DNA from: Paralithodes platypus | Taxonomy: Eukaryota > Arthropoda > Malacostraca > Decapoda > Lithodidae | Reading direction: 5' to 3' | Length of the DNA: 64,000 nucleotides | Assembly (NCBI GenBank): GCA_032716605.1 | Contig: CM064552.1 | Coordinates: 10,148,671-10,212,670 of the forward strand | In this document: piece by piece, positions 20,953-31,577 of the stretch | How positions within the stretch are numbered: position 1 is the first letter of the stretch | Layout: every line of letters begins with the position of its first letter | Position numbers and translations under genes: made by a program | Notes under the pieces: model-generated | The model's database searches: none | Told to the model about the DNA's origin: nothing | The model's input: the letters and a program-made list of their open reading frames with translations, nothing else

Positions 20953-22830
20953 AGAGATGTGCCGGCGACAGTGACAAGAGCTGAGCGGGGGTCTGGACTT
21001 CTATCTCCAGGTTAGACCCATCCTGGCTATCTTTCGCCCCCACGTCCCTCGCGGCCATTGAAGGGCGCAAGGGCGAAAATATCCGGTGGTAGTTCCCGTG
21101 ATGAGGTGAGCGACCCTGTCGGCGAGGAGAGAAGGAGAGAGAGGAGGAGACCGACCTGGAGAGCCTACACGATTTTTGACGTGGAAGCCCCCCCCTCTGG
21201 TATGGTCCTGGCGGTCTTGAGTGCCACGGTGTCCTCCCAAACCCCCCCCCCCCACCCACTTCGACGTAAAGGACGTGTCACCCCATCCCCTGTCCGGCGT
21301 GAGTCTAACCCCGCCGAAGTGCGTCTGGAGGTGGAGGGCTTACCGGGCCCGCCGCGGCGAGGACGAAAAGGCGTAGGAAGGGAATCGCGAGGCTGAACTG
21401 ACGTCTGTACCTGGACCTTCCCTTTCCTGCGGCCCTTCTTGCTAGCCCCACCGCTGAAAGCACCCCGACGAGGACCGTCAGAAGGACGGGACTGCGAAGA
21501 CCCTGCTCGCGAAGCAGCATGACGGTGCACATCGTAAGCACGGTACGCCGACAGAGAGTCTTAACGTTTTCAGGCGTCCTGCGCAAACAGCGCCCCGTGA
21601 GCTGAAGGTGGATCCGCCGAACGTGGTCCAAGCCCTCGCGAAGGTCACCTGGAGCAGTCGCCTCGATAAGGCGAAGGTGGTGAACTGAGGTCTGGAGGGA
21701 GTCCAAGACAAATAACAGTAAGTTCGCCACCCGCTGGCGCAAGGTAAAGTCCTTGTTGACAGCTGCCTTCTTGGGGTGAGAGAAGAAGGGGTTCGCGACA
21801 GCGACAACACATATCAAGCTTGGAAGCGCTGATTCAGGACTAGAACTTGCCGTCCAGACCGCCGACTGAGACAAGAGGGGGCAAATGCAGAGATGAATCT
21901 GGTGGAGTGATTGACGAAGTTCTGTCAACGGACCGGTTGGCGAAGTCCAAGGCCTCAGCAAACCAGGCCTCCAATGGTAGCAGGTTGTCGAGCTCAACAG
22001 CCAGCGCAGGCCGACCGTCGTTGCTCAAACCCGTCCCATAGGAGGACAGTCCCGTCAAAACAGACAGGGACTGAACATTTTGTAGAATGTCCTGGCGGCT
22101 GAAGTCTGACCAGAGCTTGGTTCGAGGGGCAGACGGAGGCTTCGGCTTAACCGAAAAGAACTGATGGTCAGTCTTATTCGGGTAGTCTTTCACCTCCACG
22201 TCCGCCACCTGACCATCAACCCTGGTCGCCCTGAACTGTGACGTCATTAATTTTGACCGACCAGCCTGAAGAAAGGGCTCTCTTACCGGCCAGGAGGTCG
22301 ACAGCACGCTGCGGGTGGGAGGCCCCTTCCAAACGGCCAAGGAACCATAGAGGAGCGGCATCGTCCGCGGCGGAACCTTGGCCTTCTGGAAGGGGGGGAA
22401 GGCGCGGACCCTGCCCTAGCAGACGGAGAACCCCCGCATGGGTGACAGCAAGGGTAGCCTCCGGGGCCAGGGTTGGAGCAGTACTCGACGACGACCGAGC
22501 AGGCGGAGAAGCAGGGCGTGAAGGGATGTGGTCCGCCGCCGAAGGCAAAGGGGCCGCAACAGGAGCGGGCTAGGCAAGGCGCTGAGGTTGTGTCACCGCC
22601 AACAAGCGCGTCAAAAGTGTTATTAGTCTGTATACGTCGTTGAGGTGTCCCCCGACTGGGTGCAAGCATGTGAAACATGCTAGGACATACTACAACACCC
22701 ACTAAATGTCCGCCTGGGCTGGGATCGAATGTTGTTGTGTAGGAATTGGTTTTTACACCATACCCGAAAGAGGATTTATGGAGCTCCGATCTTACTCTCA
22801 ACCATCTGAACAATTTTACCAACACACCTA
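20953..22830 (-). pseudogene. DIRS gag-like region, frameshifted
   Basis: Several overlapping minus-strand frames (20489-21259, 21305-21997, 21840-22361, 22283-22825) hold fragments of one Gag-like protein. NKDFTLRQRVANLL and ATAPGDLREGLDHVRRI (21305-21997) match DKDFRLRQKAHRLL and the following block in the DIRS gag at 34775-36120. TKLWSDFSRQDILQNVQ (21840-22361) corresponds to FKPWSDLNKADG there. The region is GC-rich and Arg/Pro-rich between blocks. Frameshifts and the missing 5' end make this a relic. Confidence 0.65.
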
Positions 22831-22884
22831 AACTTCGATCGTTAGATGCGGAAATAGCCTCACGAAAATATCAAGCCCTGGTGG

Positions 22885-22940
22885 GGGCACGAACTCTCGA
22901 CCCTTGGGTTGTGAGGCAGTTGTCGATGTGTTGAAGGAAA
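22885..22940 (-). repeat. tRNA-like fragment (weak)
   Basis: The minus strand shows GTCGAGAGTTCGTGCCCCC, B-box-like, 30 bp after an ACTGCCTCACAACCC segment. Too short and diverged to name. Confidence 0.25.
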
Positions 22941-22974
22941 GGTAGCAACTGTTCGTCACTAGTGAACCCTATTG

Positions 22975-23560
22975 AGGACGGTTTTGTCAGGACTGCCTTT
23001 AAAGTCTAGGAATTCTCCCCGACTTTCAGGGAAATTCATTGTGCATTGTATCACTCTCTGCCTTTTCTCGGGGGTCACGTCTATTGCTCCTAGTAGAAGG
23101 GGGATGGTTATGTTTCTAATATTAATCCTCTTTGGGGCATCTTTAAGGATTGTTCTCATTGAATGGAATCGTGAGAGCAATGCAGGAGAAAATGAGTGAT
23201 GGTGTCTTCGGTATTTCTGCACCAAGGACTGTAAGGATCAGGGGCCAATTTCAGTCTGTAGAGATGCTTATTCAACCCAGGATGACCAATTCTGAGGCGT
23301 GTAATTACGACGTCGATGTTCTTAGTTTGGGATCGTGTCCATGGATGGGATGATGAGTCCATTCTGAAGAGGCCTATGTGCTTTTCTGGGAGGAGGTTTG
23401 AAGCTAGCTCTGTGTTTCATTCTTGTCTTGCTTTCATTCTGCTCACTGCTGATAGTGTGTGAATGTCATGGGGTAGGGGCTTAATGGAGGTTAGCTTGTG
23501 TACTAGTTTGGCTGCCTCGTCTGCGATTGTGTTACCCTTAACCCATGAAGCGCGATAGGC
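22975..23560 (-). pseudogene. LINE C-terminus: RNase H end and CCHC-type finger
   Basis: Minus strand: WVKGNTIADEAAKLVHK, the end of a LINE RNase H domain, then RLRIGHPGLNKHLYRL and PDPYSPWCRNTEDTITHFLL with HCSHD, the Cys/His motif that ends Nimb/I-type LINE proteins, then FHSMRTILKDAP. A frame change occurs near 23190. It may be the missing 3' part of a LINE like that at 59621-61341, but I cannot test this by alignment. Confidence 0.75.
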
Positions 23561-23885
23561 CTCACGGAAGGCTCACCTGTAGCCGTCTGTAGGCTAAAGA
23601 TTGGGGGAGTGGTTTGTGGTGTACTTCATTGAATAAGTGTTTGGCGTTGGTTAGGGTTATCCACAGGGGAACTGGGGCTGTGGTCGAACCCAGGAAGCAA
23701 ACTGCACATTTAACAAGAAGAAGAAGAAGACTGAAGACTGGGGAGGTGCTGGAGGCAGCTCTAAAGCGTCTCCAAAACTCCCCATCTGCGCCTGCTTGAG
23801 AATCTAGGCCCCTTGGCCCCACCCCTCACCTCCCTTGGCCCGCCCCGCGTTTAAATATACCCTTCAAACCGTTACTGCTAGATCT
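23561..23885. other. No gene recognised
   Basis: GC-richer spacer with an (AAG)n run near 23720. Might be upstream LINE sequence on the minus strand, not assignable. Confidence 0.3.
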
Positions 23886-23962
23886 CTCTGTAGCACAGTC
23901 AGTATTGCGGTATAGCTTCCGCCTACCACTGGGAAAACCAGTGTTCGATCCCACTCGAATTT
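23886..23962 (+). mobile_element. tRNA-like SINE head (weak)
   Basis: GTAGCACAGTCAGTATTG (A-box-like) and CAGTGTTCGATCCCAC (good B-box) with tRNA-like spacing, then an AT-rich tail (TTTTATTTTGTTATA). Stems pair poorly. Confidence 0.4.
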
Positions 23963-24033
23963 AGTGTATTTTATATTTTTTATTTTGTTATATTTTTTAT
24001 TTTGGTTATTTTTGTTATATTTTAGGGTTTGGT

Positions 24034-24057
24034 TAATCTAATCTAATCTAATCTAAT
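24034..24057 (+). repeat. (TAATC)n microsatellite
   Basis: Almost five perfect TAATC units. Confidence 0.85.
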
Positions 24058-24479
24058 ATAATTGTTGTACATTTGAGGGGCGGGGCCAAGGACAGGCTTT
24101 AGAGCTGCCTCCGGCGCCTCCCGAAGACTGCATGGCAGGGCTTCTAGGCCTCTAGGGTACTTTAGCCTTCACATCCTTCTTTTCACTTAAAGTTTTCAAG
24201 TTCATGATAAATAATTTCGCAGTTTTCTGATTACTGTTCAATGCTTATTAATCGGCTTATTGTCAAATAGATCATGACATTGGCTCACTCTTTTTGTGAG
24301 AGCACAACTGTCTAGGTTAGCGTAGGCCCTATGTCATAATTGTGAATGACAAACTACGATTGTTGCCCGATGCCCTAAGCCTCTAACATAGGCTAGTTTC
24401 CAATGTCAAAGATTTATTATGTTCCCTCCACCAACCGACTTTACTCCTAAACTCAATTAGGCTAATGGAATCAACAAAT

Positions 24480-25150
24480 TTATGAAAAGGTCGAATATCC
24501 TATTGTTAGATTTCCACTAGGATAGGCCTAGCCTAGTCCTCAGTTAGGTTGGGAAATAGGTCTAGGTCTAGGCTAGGCTATTGAGGTTAGGCTAGGCCTA
24601 GGCTTTTTTTTGTTTTACCCCATAGGCCTAGGCTAGCCTAATCCAATAGGATATGAAACATGGCTACCTTATAGGCCTAGGCCTAGTTTGAGAGATCATC
24701 TTATCATCATCTATGATCTATCTACACATTTTGTGACTTTCATAAATAGGCCTAGGCTATAGCCTAAGCTACAATTAAATATGTATGCTATAGGCTAGCC
24801 TATGTGACAGACTGACAATAGCCTATGCAAAATAGGCTAAGTGTAGTTCTAGGCTAGGCTATACAGTACTTGTAAATGTAGTCCTTTAGTGTTTTTTTAT
24901 TTGCCACCATGTAAACGGTAAACAATCGGGCTGTTATGAACTGATGAATGAGTCGATTCCATGATCAGTTATCAAGTCGCTGTGTAGACATTCAATTTGA
25001 ACACAGCCAGTGTAGGCTATATTTTTCTAAAGCGTAACTGAGACAGGCTCAGACAGTAACTGTCTGGTAGAATGCAACTAGGCCTATGCCTATCCGAGAA
25101 AACGGGAAGATAGGCCTATGATGCCATCTATAGGATTTAGGCCTAGCCTA
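24480..25150. repeat. TAGGCC-rich low-complexity region
   Basis: AGGCCTAGGCTAGGC-type words recur dozens of times in irregular spacing and taper into the start of the Merlin-derived frame. No fixed period is seen. 24058-24479 has no recognised feature. Confidence 0.8.
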
Positions 25151-25160
25151 TTCGTCAGTA

Positions 25161-26942
25161 GTGATGATGAATATCTCCAGTCATTCCGATCTAGGCCTAG
25201 ATTATTTTGATGTAAATCTTAAGTGCCACAAAGTGTCTAAAGAGCTGGTAGAAGAACAGAAAATTGATATTGTTGATGAACTTGATGTTAAAGAGAAAAA
25301 CATTATTTTTGACAGTGATTCAGTTATTCCTGTAGACAATAATTCTCATTCCATCGCAGCCAGTGCCAATCCTGACATAAACATAGAAAATGGTGGTACT
25401 GGTTACACTGGTAATAATGAGAATCTGTTGGATGATGTCCCACTAGCAAAAACAGTGAAATGATCAGCATGTGCAAATCCTGACATTAAAAAAGAAAATG
25501 GTGGTAGGCCTACCAGTAATGATGAGAATCTGTTGGATGATGTCCCACTAGCAAACAGAGTGAAACGATCAGCATGTGCAAATCCTGACATTAAAAAAGA
25601 AAATGGTGGTACCAGTAATGATGAGAATCTGTTGGATGATGTCCCACTAGCAAAAAGAGTGAAACGATCAGCATGTGCAAATCCTGACATTAAAAAAGAA
25701 AATGGTGGTACTAGTAATGATGAGAATCTGTTTGATGATGTCCCACTAGCACAAAGAGTGAAACAATCAGCATTTGAGTCATTGCACACCACTTGCAAAT
25801 TATTTCCAGATTCTGAGTCTGACAGCGATACATTATTTGAAGGATTCCCTGCGGAACCGGAACTGGCGGAACACAACAGCTACAAAAGCGAAACACAAGC
25901 AATTCAGCAGGTGCCTGTCAGTGCTGTGATATCACCTGTTAATGAGCCAAGTTCTTCCACTGCACTGTCTGCACAGCCCATTTGGCCTAGTAAAATTATA
26001 AACTTTGACAATTTTAGGCAGATTTTTACAACAGTAACATGTGACACTGAAAACTGCATCAAGTGGCTTAAGAGTAACGGTATAATTCCACCCGATAATG
26101 TGAAGTGCCCCAAGTGTACTGCCAAAGGACGTAACGGTGTACTCAAGTATTATAAATATAGTAGCGGTGACAGAAAGTGCAACTTGAGACTTCACTGCAG
26201 TGGTGTTGGCAGGCAGTGTCAGTATCGCGTATCCCCTTTCTCAGGGACATTCTTTGATGGGATTACTTGTCATTTAAATATTGCCCAAGTGGTCGAAATA
26301 ATATACTGCTTCTTGCAAAAGTATCGCGTGTGTCAGACGAGTCACGAAGTAGGAGTTTCACAACATACTGTCGTAGATTACTTCCATTATTGCCGTGAAG
26401 TTTGTGCTGTGTCATTAACTTCTCAAAACAACTGTGTCATTGGTGGTGCCACAAAAATTGTTGAAATTGATGAATCAAAGTTTTTCAAGAGAAAGTACAG
26501 TAGAGGACGATTACTAGCTAGCTATCAAGAAGGATGGGTATTTGGTGGAATTGAGAGAGACAGTCGTGAATGTTTCCTTGTTGTTGTACCAGACAGGTCT
26601 AGTGAAACCTTAACACCTATTATTCAAAAGTATATCCGGCCAGGTACTACAATAATTTCAGATAAGTGGAAAGCCTACAAATCCCTCAAAGATCTTGGCT
26701 ATAATCATCTAACCATCTGCCATGGAAAGAACTTTGTTGACCCAGATAACCCAATTATTCACATTCAGAACATGGCAAACACTTGGAAGTATGCTAAAGC
26801 TAATTACCCTGAACGTAATTTATCCGAACAACTGAGGGAGAGTTACTTACAGGAATTTATGTACCGTAGAAAATACAAAGACGACCTGACCTCCACATTC
26901 TTCCACCATATTCGCTCTGTGTATAAGCCTCTTGGTGTTTAA
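25161..26942 (+). pseudogene. Merlin (IS1595/ISXO2-like) transposase-derived frame, one TGA, third acid lost
   Basis: One frame runs from 25161 to 26942 and is broken only by TGA at 25461-25463; translation from 25533 gives 469 aa. The N-terminus is acidic and carries repeats. Then come a Cys-rich ribbon (VKCPKC, LRLHCSGVGRQCQYRV), GTFFDGITCHLNIAQVVEII and the DDE core: EIDESKF (Asp at 26469-26471), ISDKWKAY (Asp at 26661-26663) and IHIQNMANTWKYAK. In the family the last block normally has Glu (NxEx2W type); here GCA at 26775-26777 encodes Ala. Loss of the metal-binding acid with an otherwise clean frame fits either an old dead transposase or a domesticated DNA-binding protein. The TGA replaces CGA of the sister repeats, a CpG-type transition. 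I see no terminal repeats. Confidence 0.8.
25362..25770 (+). repeat. Four tandem 99-108 bp coding repeats
   Basis: Four units encode ANPDIKKENGG, NDENLLDDVPLAKRVKRSAC, 33 to 36 residues each, starting near 25362, 25470, 25575 and 25674. The first two have small in-frame length differences. Basic AKRVKR looks like a nuclear localisation signal repeated in every unit. Confidence 0.9.
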
Positions 26943-27376
26943 TTTGCAAGGGGCCATTTGAGCCATGCAAGTCTGTGGGTGGTTCATTCCTATTTTTCAG
27001 CCACAGCTGCCACATCAATCATCAGTTACTGTAATACCAAATAATGTCAGTTCATGTTTGATATTAGGGCTATAGCTTATTAGATAAAAGTTAGGCTTAT
27101 ATATACTGTATGTAATAAGGGTTAGGGCTTGTATCCAACAAAATCTCTCTGGTCTATGTAGGCTACAGTGTGCGTATTATATAATTTCAGTTACCGTATT
27201 ATTTTTCATGTTCTTTTGTTTGCCAATCCTGTTCATCATGCCATTCAGTCATTTATTGATTATCTACATTGCACTCGCTGGTTGCCATATATAATGGATG
27301 AGTGTGAAGGCTGCCTCCCTTACAAATTACAAAGTTATTGTGATTTTTGAGGACATCAACTCACTACAACAACAAT
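26943..27376. other. No gene; 3' flank of the Merlin-derived frame
   Basis: AT-rich, with no second coding frame. No inverted repeat matching the region upstream of 25161 was noticed. Confidence 0.4.
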
Positions 27377-27546
27377 TGGTAAAGGTTAGTACCGTACTAC
27401 TTAGTAGCTGTTAGGTAAAGGTTAGTACCTGTTAGGTAGAGGTTAGTACCTGTTAGGTAGAGGTTAGTACCTGTTAGGTAGAGGTTAGTAGCTGTTAGGT
27501 ATAGATTAGTAGCTGTTTGGTAAAGGTTAGTAGCTGTTAAGGTAAA
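27377..27546 (+). repeat. Minisatellite, about 21 bp, GGTAGAGGTTAGTACCTGTT
   Basis: Eight imperfect copies of GGTARAGGTTAGTASCTGTTA. Confidence 0.9.
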
Positions 27547-27555
27547 GGGGCAAGG

Positions 27556-27775
27556 ATGTAGTATTCGGGCGTACTGCCCGCCTTGTTTACACCACGCGGA
27601 CGCTCGCGATCATGTTTCCGCCTACAGTATTTTGACTGCCGGGGGATACAAATTACAATAATAGGCCCTCACCCCCCCCATGACTTATTGTCATCTTCAT
27701 ATACCGGTATAGGGTAGAATGTAGAGTTCGGGCGTACCGCCAGCCTTGTTTACACTACGCGGAGCGGCGTCGGAC
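27556..27775 (+). repeat. Pair of diverged direct repeats (about 50 bp)
   Basis: TTCGGGCGTACTGCCCGCCT plus TGTTTACACCACGCGGA near 27568 recurs as TTCGGGCGTACCGCCAGCCT plus TGTTTACACTACGCGGA near 27727, about 160 bp apart. Function unknown. Confidence 0.7.
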
Positions 27776-28300
27776 GCTTGTCATCATATGTATGATGTAT
27801 ATGTACAGTATATTGAACAACCATGGGGACATCACACGCCCTTGCTTTAACCCAACATTCAGATCAAAGAACTTGCTCTGTTCATTCTCCACACCTACTG
27901 CCGCCTTTGCACCCTCATACATGCTCTTCACTGCTTTCAGCAATTTGCCTGCTACTCCGTATTTTCTCAATACTTTCCACAGACCTTCTCTAGGAACTCT
28001 GTCGTAGGCTTTCTCCAAGTCCATAAAGACAGCATATAACTTATGTCCCTTCTCCAGATATATCTCCGCAACACATTTCAAGCCAAAGATCTGGTCTACA
28101 CACCCTCTTCCCTTCCTAAGCCCGTCCTGCTCCTCACCTACCCATTTCTCCGTTCTCGCTTTCACTCTCTCGATCACTACCGTACCCTACTGTACATCTT
28201 CCCTACTATGGTACGCTTAGAAGACATATCCTCCGGTGATTAACACACACTCCTCTCTCCCATTTCCCTTATACAGGGGAACTATTATGCCTGTCTTCTA
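27755..28300 (-). pseudogene. LINE C reverse transcriptase fragment
   Basis: Minus strand: IERVKARTEKWVGEEQDGLR, KGRGCVDQIFGLKCVAEIYL, AVFMDLEKAYDRVPREGL, SMYEGAKAAVGVENEQSKFF, NVGLKQGRVMSPWLFN, closely matching 46300-46640. Upstream (28177-28300) the PLYKGNG block is recognisable after a frame change. The piece ends before the catalytic FADD box. Confidence 0.85.
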
Positions 28301-28301
28301 G

Positions 28302-28556
28302 TCATCAGCCGCACATAAATTTGAAGACCGAGTATTCCACACAAAATGCGACTTTAGTCTCCCATCCTAATGGTGGCTTTCCAGGCAGACATTCGGGTTT
28401 ATAATTGAATAGCAGATCCCACATCTTTCTTGGTATATCCCTCGGTGCAGCTCCCCCCATATTCACAGACTTGCATCTGTTCACCCAGTTTAGTTCATCC
28501 ATCCTCTTTACATGCCCAAACCATCCAAGCTGACTTCTACACATCTCATCAGTGAT
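28302..28556 (-). pseudogene. LINE B C-terminal fragment
   Basis: Minus strand: QLGWFGHVKRMDELNWVNRC, KSVNMGGAAPRDIPRKMWD, then a diverged VEYSVFKF end, matching the C-terminus of LINE B at 16440-16680. Stops next to the pogo-like terminus at 28558. Confidence 0.75.
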
Positions 28557-28557
28557 A

Positions 28558-28691
28558 CAGTAAACCCACGCTAACTCGGAATCTTTTTAGTCGGAAACCC
28601 GCACTTCTCGGAATGGCATCGGCCTCTCGGAAATGTCCCTGTATATCTCAGAAATTTCCGAATTGGGCGGGATTTGTGTCCGGTTTACAAT
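28558..28691. mobile_element. Left end of a pogo/Tigger-like element split by the DIRS
   Basis: Begins CAGTAAACCCACGCTAACTC next to a TA (28556-28557). The right end at 40376 begins, on the other strand, CAGTAAACCCTTGCTAACTC next to TA (40377-40378). Both arms are full of TCGGA and CTCGGAA words. CAG ends with a TA duplication are the hallmark of pogo/Tigger members of the Tc1/mariner group. About 460 bp of the element remains in the two arms together and no transposase is encoded. Confidence 0.8.
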
Positions 28692-28985
28692 ATTTATTGG
28701 TGGCTCCTTACGTCAATGACGTAAGAGCCTATGGTAATATGGCCTCGTTCCGGGCTCCTCTGAGCCCGGGTTAATCCTGATCACTACGGTCGAGAACCAA
28801 TATCTTCTTAGGGGGTACCCCTTAATCATTCCTAAGGTACGTCATTGAGACGGAGCCACTGAAAAGTGAAAAATAAAAGAAAAAGGGATAGTACAGTTCA
28901 AACGCCGCGCCACTTGCACATTCAGATCTTCCTCTGTTCCCATGAGCATGCCTTGAAATCCCAGTTGGTCTTGAACTGGCCTCTC
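28692..28985 (+). repeat. DIRS left inverted terminal repeat
   Basis: 294 bp that matches the reverse complement of 39714-40007. The only differences I find are CTTACG versus CTGAAG close to the end and one A/G at the position near 28919. Confidence 0.93.
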
Positions 28986-29386
28986 TCGTCCGTAGGCCAT
29001 AGGAGGCAGACAAAGTTTTTCTTATCTCCACCACAGTGTTTATATAGCCCCTCTTCGACGCGAAATCTTTGTCCATAGTGAGTTTTTGTGCAATTGTAAT
29101 AGTATATGCGTCTAAGAAAGTATGTATATGGACTAATTTCCACTTGTAAGCCTGTGAAGTAAGATCTTTCGTCTGGCTGGCCTACGAACGTGCCATTCAA
29201 GAAGCCACTTTCCACAGAGCCGCTAACTATTATGTTTTATCTCGTTTGTTCGTATCATACGAACCTCGGCTCTATAGCTGCAGTGTCTCAGTGTTTTGTA
29301 AATTTGTTTTTAAAGTGTAATTCGTCAGTTTTCTCTTAAGTATCATGTTATATAAAGTGCCCTACCCTTTTTAACTATATCGGCGG
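28986..29386. other. DIRS 5' leader, no ORF recognised
   Basis: Non-coding sequence between the left terminal repeat and the first 120-bp repeat. Confidence 0.4.
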
Positions 29387-29506
29387 ACAGTAACCTCTGG
29401 TTGTGCCCTGGCCAGGGTTTACTCGTCACGCCACCGAAATTGTTTATTGGGGACAAAAGTGCTTTCATTACTTACATTCAAGTCTCTTTTAATTTAATTC
29501 GCTTAG
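29387..29506 (+). repeat. 120-bp direct repeat, left copy
   Basis: Starts ACAGTAACCTCTGGTTGTGC and ends TTAATTTAATTCGCTTAG. The right copy is at 31578-31697. About 10 of 120 positions differ. Confidence 0.93.
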
Positions 29507-31577
29507 ACAGAAGAAAAGGACGTACTTGAGAGCCAAGCAAAGGAAGACCAGCTATGCGCACAATATCACCAAACTACAAGAAGAGCTCGACGAAGTTGAA
29601 CGTAAACTCATCCAGTCACACCAAGAGCAAAGAACACGCGAAGAACTCCAAGCAGTTGCAAACATACGAGTAAATAGCAAATTCTTCTATGGATACGCAA
29701 AAAGGAGACTCAGGAACACCTCAACAATAGGACCACTTGCAAAACCTACGGGCGAACTTGAGAGTGACCCAACCGAAATGGCCAAGATACTCAAACAGCA
29801 GTATGAAAGTGTCTTCAGCCTGCCAAATGAAGACAAGAAAATCGAGAATGCAACGACTTTCTTTGGCAACGCTCCAGGGACACCACATCAACTCTCCTCG
29901 GCAACAGTATCAACAGAGGACATAATAGCAGCCATCGACAAGATTGGACCAAACTCTGCGGCAGGACCAGACGGCTTTCATGCCCAACTGCTAAAAAACT
30001 GCAAACATCAGCTAGCCCTGCCTCTAAAACTGCTGTGGAGCAAGTCCCTCCAAACTGGATATGTACCACAATCCCTAAAAGGTAATGTCACACCAATACA
30101 CAAAGGGGGTAGTAAAGGCATAGCCAAAAATTACAGACCAGTGGTGCTGACGTCACATCTTATTAAAATCATAGAAAGAACAATACGAGCTAAGATGGTC
30201 AGCTTCCTGGAAGATAACGAGGCGTTCAACGAGGGGCAACATGGCTTTAGAAAAGGCCGCTCCTGCCTCTCACAACTACTATCACACTACGACAAAATCC
30301 TACAGGATATTCAAGACGGAGAAAATGTAGACGTCATATATCTAGATTTCGCCAAAGCTTTTGACAAGGTGGACCATGAGATCCTTCTACATAAACTCAA
30401 ATCACTGGGAATAGGGGGAGACCTTGGAAGATGGCTCCACAGCTTCATCACCAACAGAAAACAAAGAGTCACGGTTCAAGGAAGCCTATCAGAAGCAGGT
30501 GGGGTCATCAGCGGAGTACCACAAGGATCAGTACTGGGACCTCTCCTATTCCTCATCGTGATAGGAAACATCGACAGGGACCTGGAACACTCAACAGCCA
30601 CATCGTTTGCAGACGACACCAGACTCATGAAGAAAATCACCTCACAACATGATGCTCAGCTACTACAAGAAGACTTGGACAAAATCCTGAAGTGGGCAGA
30701 AGAAAACAACATGGCCCTAAACGGAGACAAGTTCGAGCTTCTAAGGTACGGGAACAAGAGAGCACTACAAAACGACACCAACTACAAAAGTGGACAGCAA
30801 GAAATTACCGCCAAGGACACAGTGAAGGACTTGGGAGTAAATATGAGCAGTGACGCCACTTTTTCCCAGCATATTACCAAAGCCACAACAACAGCAAAAC
30901 AAATAGCAGGCTGGATCCTGAGAACCTTCCACACAAGAAATGAGAGGTGTATGCTAACACTGTGGAAGTCACTGGTCCTACCACGACTGGAGTACTGCTC
31001 CCAGCTCTGGTCTCCCCAAAAAGTAGGAGAAATAACAGAAATTGAAGCCACCCAGAGGACATTCACCAGTAAAATCCATGGGTTTCAACACTTTAACTAC
31101 TGGGAGAGACTTAAGGAGCTGCAGCTGTACTCACTTCAAAGACGTAGGGAGAGATACATCATCATCTACGTCTGGAAGATTTTGGAAAAAAAGGTACCAA
31201 ATCCAAACATCCAAGAGACTCAGCACCAAAGGCGAGGGAGGCTGTGCTATGTGAGGACTACGCCGGGATCAACACAAAAAATCAAATCCCTGATCCATCA
31301 CAGCTTTACATACAATGGAACCAGACTGTTCAACTGTATACCAGCCCCTCTCAGGAACATGACCGGGGTGTCTCCAGACACCTTCAAGAAACACTTGGAC
31401 ATGTGGCTGGCCAAAATACCTGACCGGCCACCAACACCAGGATACCCCAGCACCAACTCCAACCGACTTCTGGAATGGAGAGTGGAAGAAAGGGAGCTGC
31501 CTGGTCGCAGTGGAGCCCCAGCTCAACTGTGTCACTAACGGACGGAATACAACTAAGTGTAACTAAGTGTAAGTGTA
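29507..31577 (+). mobile_element. LINE D inside the DIRS, 5'-truncated, intact RT frame
   Basis: Begins in the middle of a LINE ORF (frame open upstream of the first ATG at 29526) and ends with CTAAGTGTAACTAAGTGTAA, a short tandem tail typical of target-primed insertions. It is bounded exactly by the 120-bp direct repeats. Confidence 0.85.
29526..31538 (+). CDS. LINE D reverse transcriptase (670 aa, open)
   Basis: RT of the Jockey/CR1 group without its endonuclease. A linker (residues 1-110) is followed by SAAGPDGFHAQLLKNC near 142, NYRPVVLTSHLIKIIERTIR near 205, VIYLDFAKAFDKVDHEILLH near 270, GVPQGSVLGPLLF near 330 and the catalytic SFADDTRLMKK near 358. After it come LVLPRLEYCSQLWSP and LKELQLYSLQRRRERYIIIY, then FKKHLDMWLAKIPD near the C-terminus. 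The first Met is internal: the frame is open upstream to 29507 (RQKKRTYLRAK), so translation would need DIRS or cryptic initiation. No stop or frameshift occurs in 670 codons, which is surprising next to flanking repeats that differ by 8%. Confidence 0.9.
   Translation: MRAKQRKTSYAHNITKLQEELDEVERKLIQSHQEQRTREELQAVANIRVNSKFFYGYAKRRLRNTSTIGPLAKPTGELESDPTEMAKILKQQYESVFSLPNEDKKIENATTFFGNAPGTPHQLSSATVSTEDIIAAIDKIGPNSAAGPDGFHAQLLKNCKHQLALPLKLLWSKSLQTGYVPQSLKGNVTPIHKGGSKGIAKNYRPVVLTSHLIKIIERTIRAKMVSFLEDNEAFNEGQHGFRKGRSCLSQLLSHYDKILQDIQDGENVDVIYLDFAKAFDKVDHEILLHKLKSLGIGGDLGRWLHSFITNRKQRVTVQGSLSEAGGVISGVPQGSVLGPLLFLIVIGNIDRDLEHSTATSFADDTRLMKKITSQHDAQLLQEDLDKILKWAEENNMALNGDKFELLRYGNKRALQNDTNYKSGQQEITAKDTVKDLGVNMSSDATFSQHITKATTTAKQIAGWILRTFHTRNERCMLTLWKSLVLPRLEYCSQLWSPQKVGEITEIEATQRTFTSKIHGFQHFNYWERLKELQLYSLQRRRERYIIIYVWKILEKKVPNPNIQETQHQRRGRLCYVRTTPGSTQKIKSLIHHSFTYNGTRLFNCIPAPLRNMTGVSPDTFKKHLDMWLAKIPDRPPTPGYPSTNSNRLLEWRVEERELPGRSGAPAQLCH

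Noticed and set aside
20489..22573. Several GC-rich long frames on both strands as separate genes
   Set aside because: They overlap each other in all phases within a decayed DIRS gag region; only scattered minus-strand blocks match Gag.
25533..26942. Bacterial insertion sequence or contamination, because of the IS1595-like domain
   Set aside because: The domain belongs to the eukaryotic Merlin group, has a long acidic N-terminus with eukaryotic codon use, and lies in TAGGCC-rich genomic DNA continuous with LINEs.
27377..27546. CRISPR-like array
   Set aside because: Units of 21 bp are contiguous and have no unique spacers; eukaryotic minisatellite.
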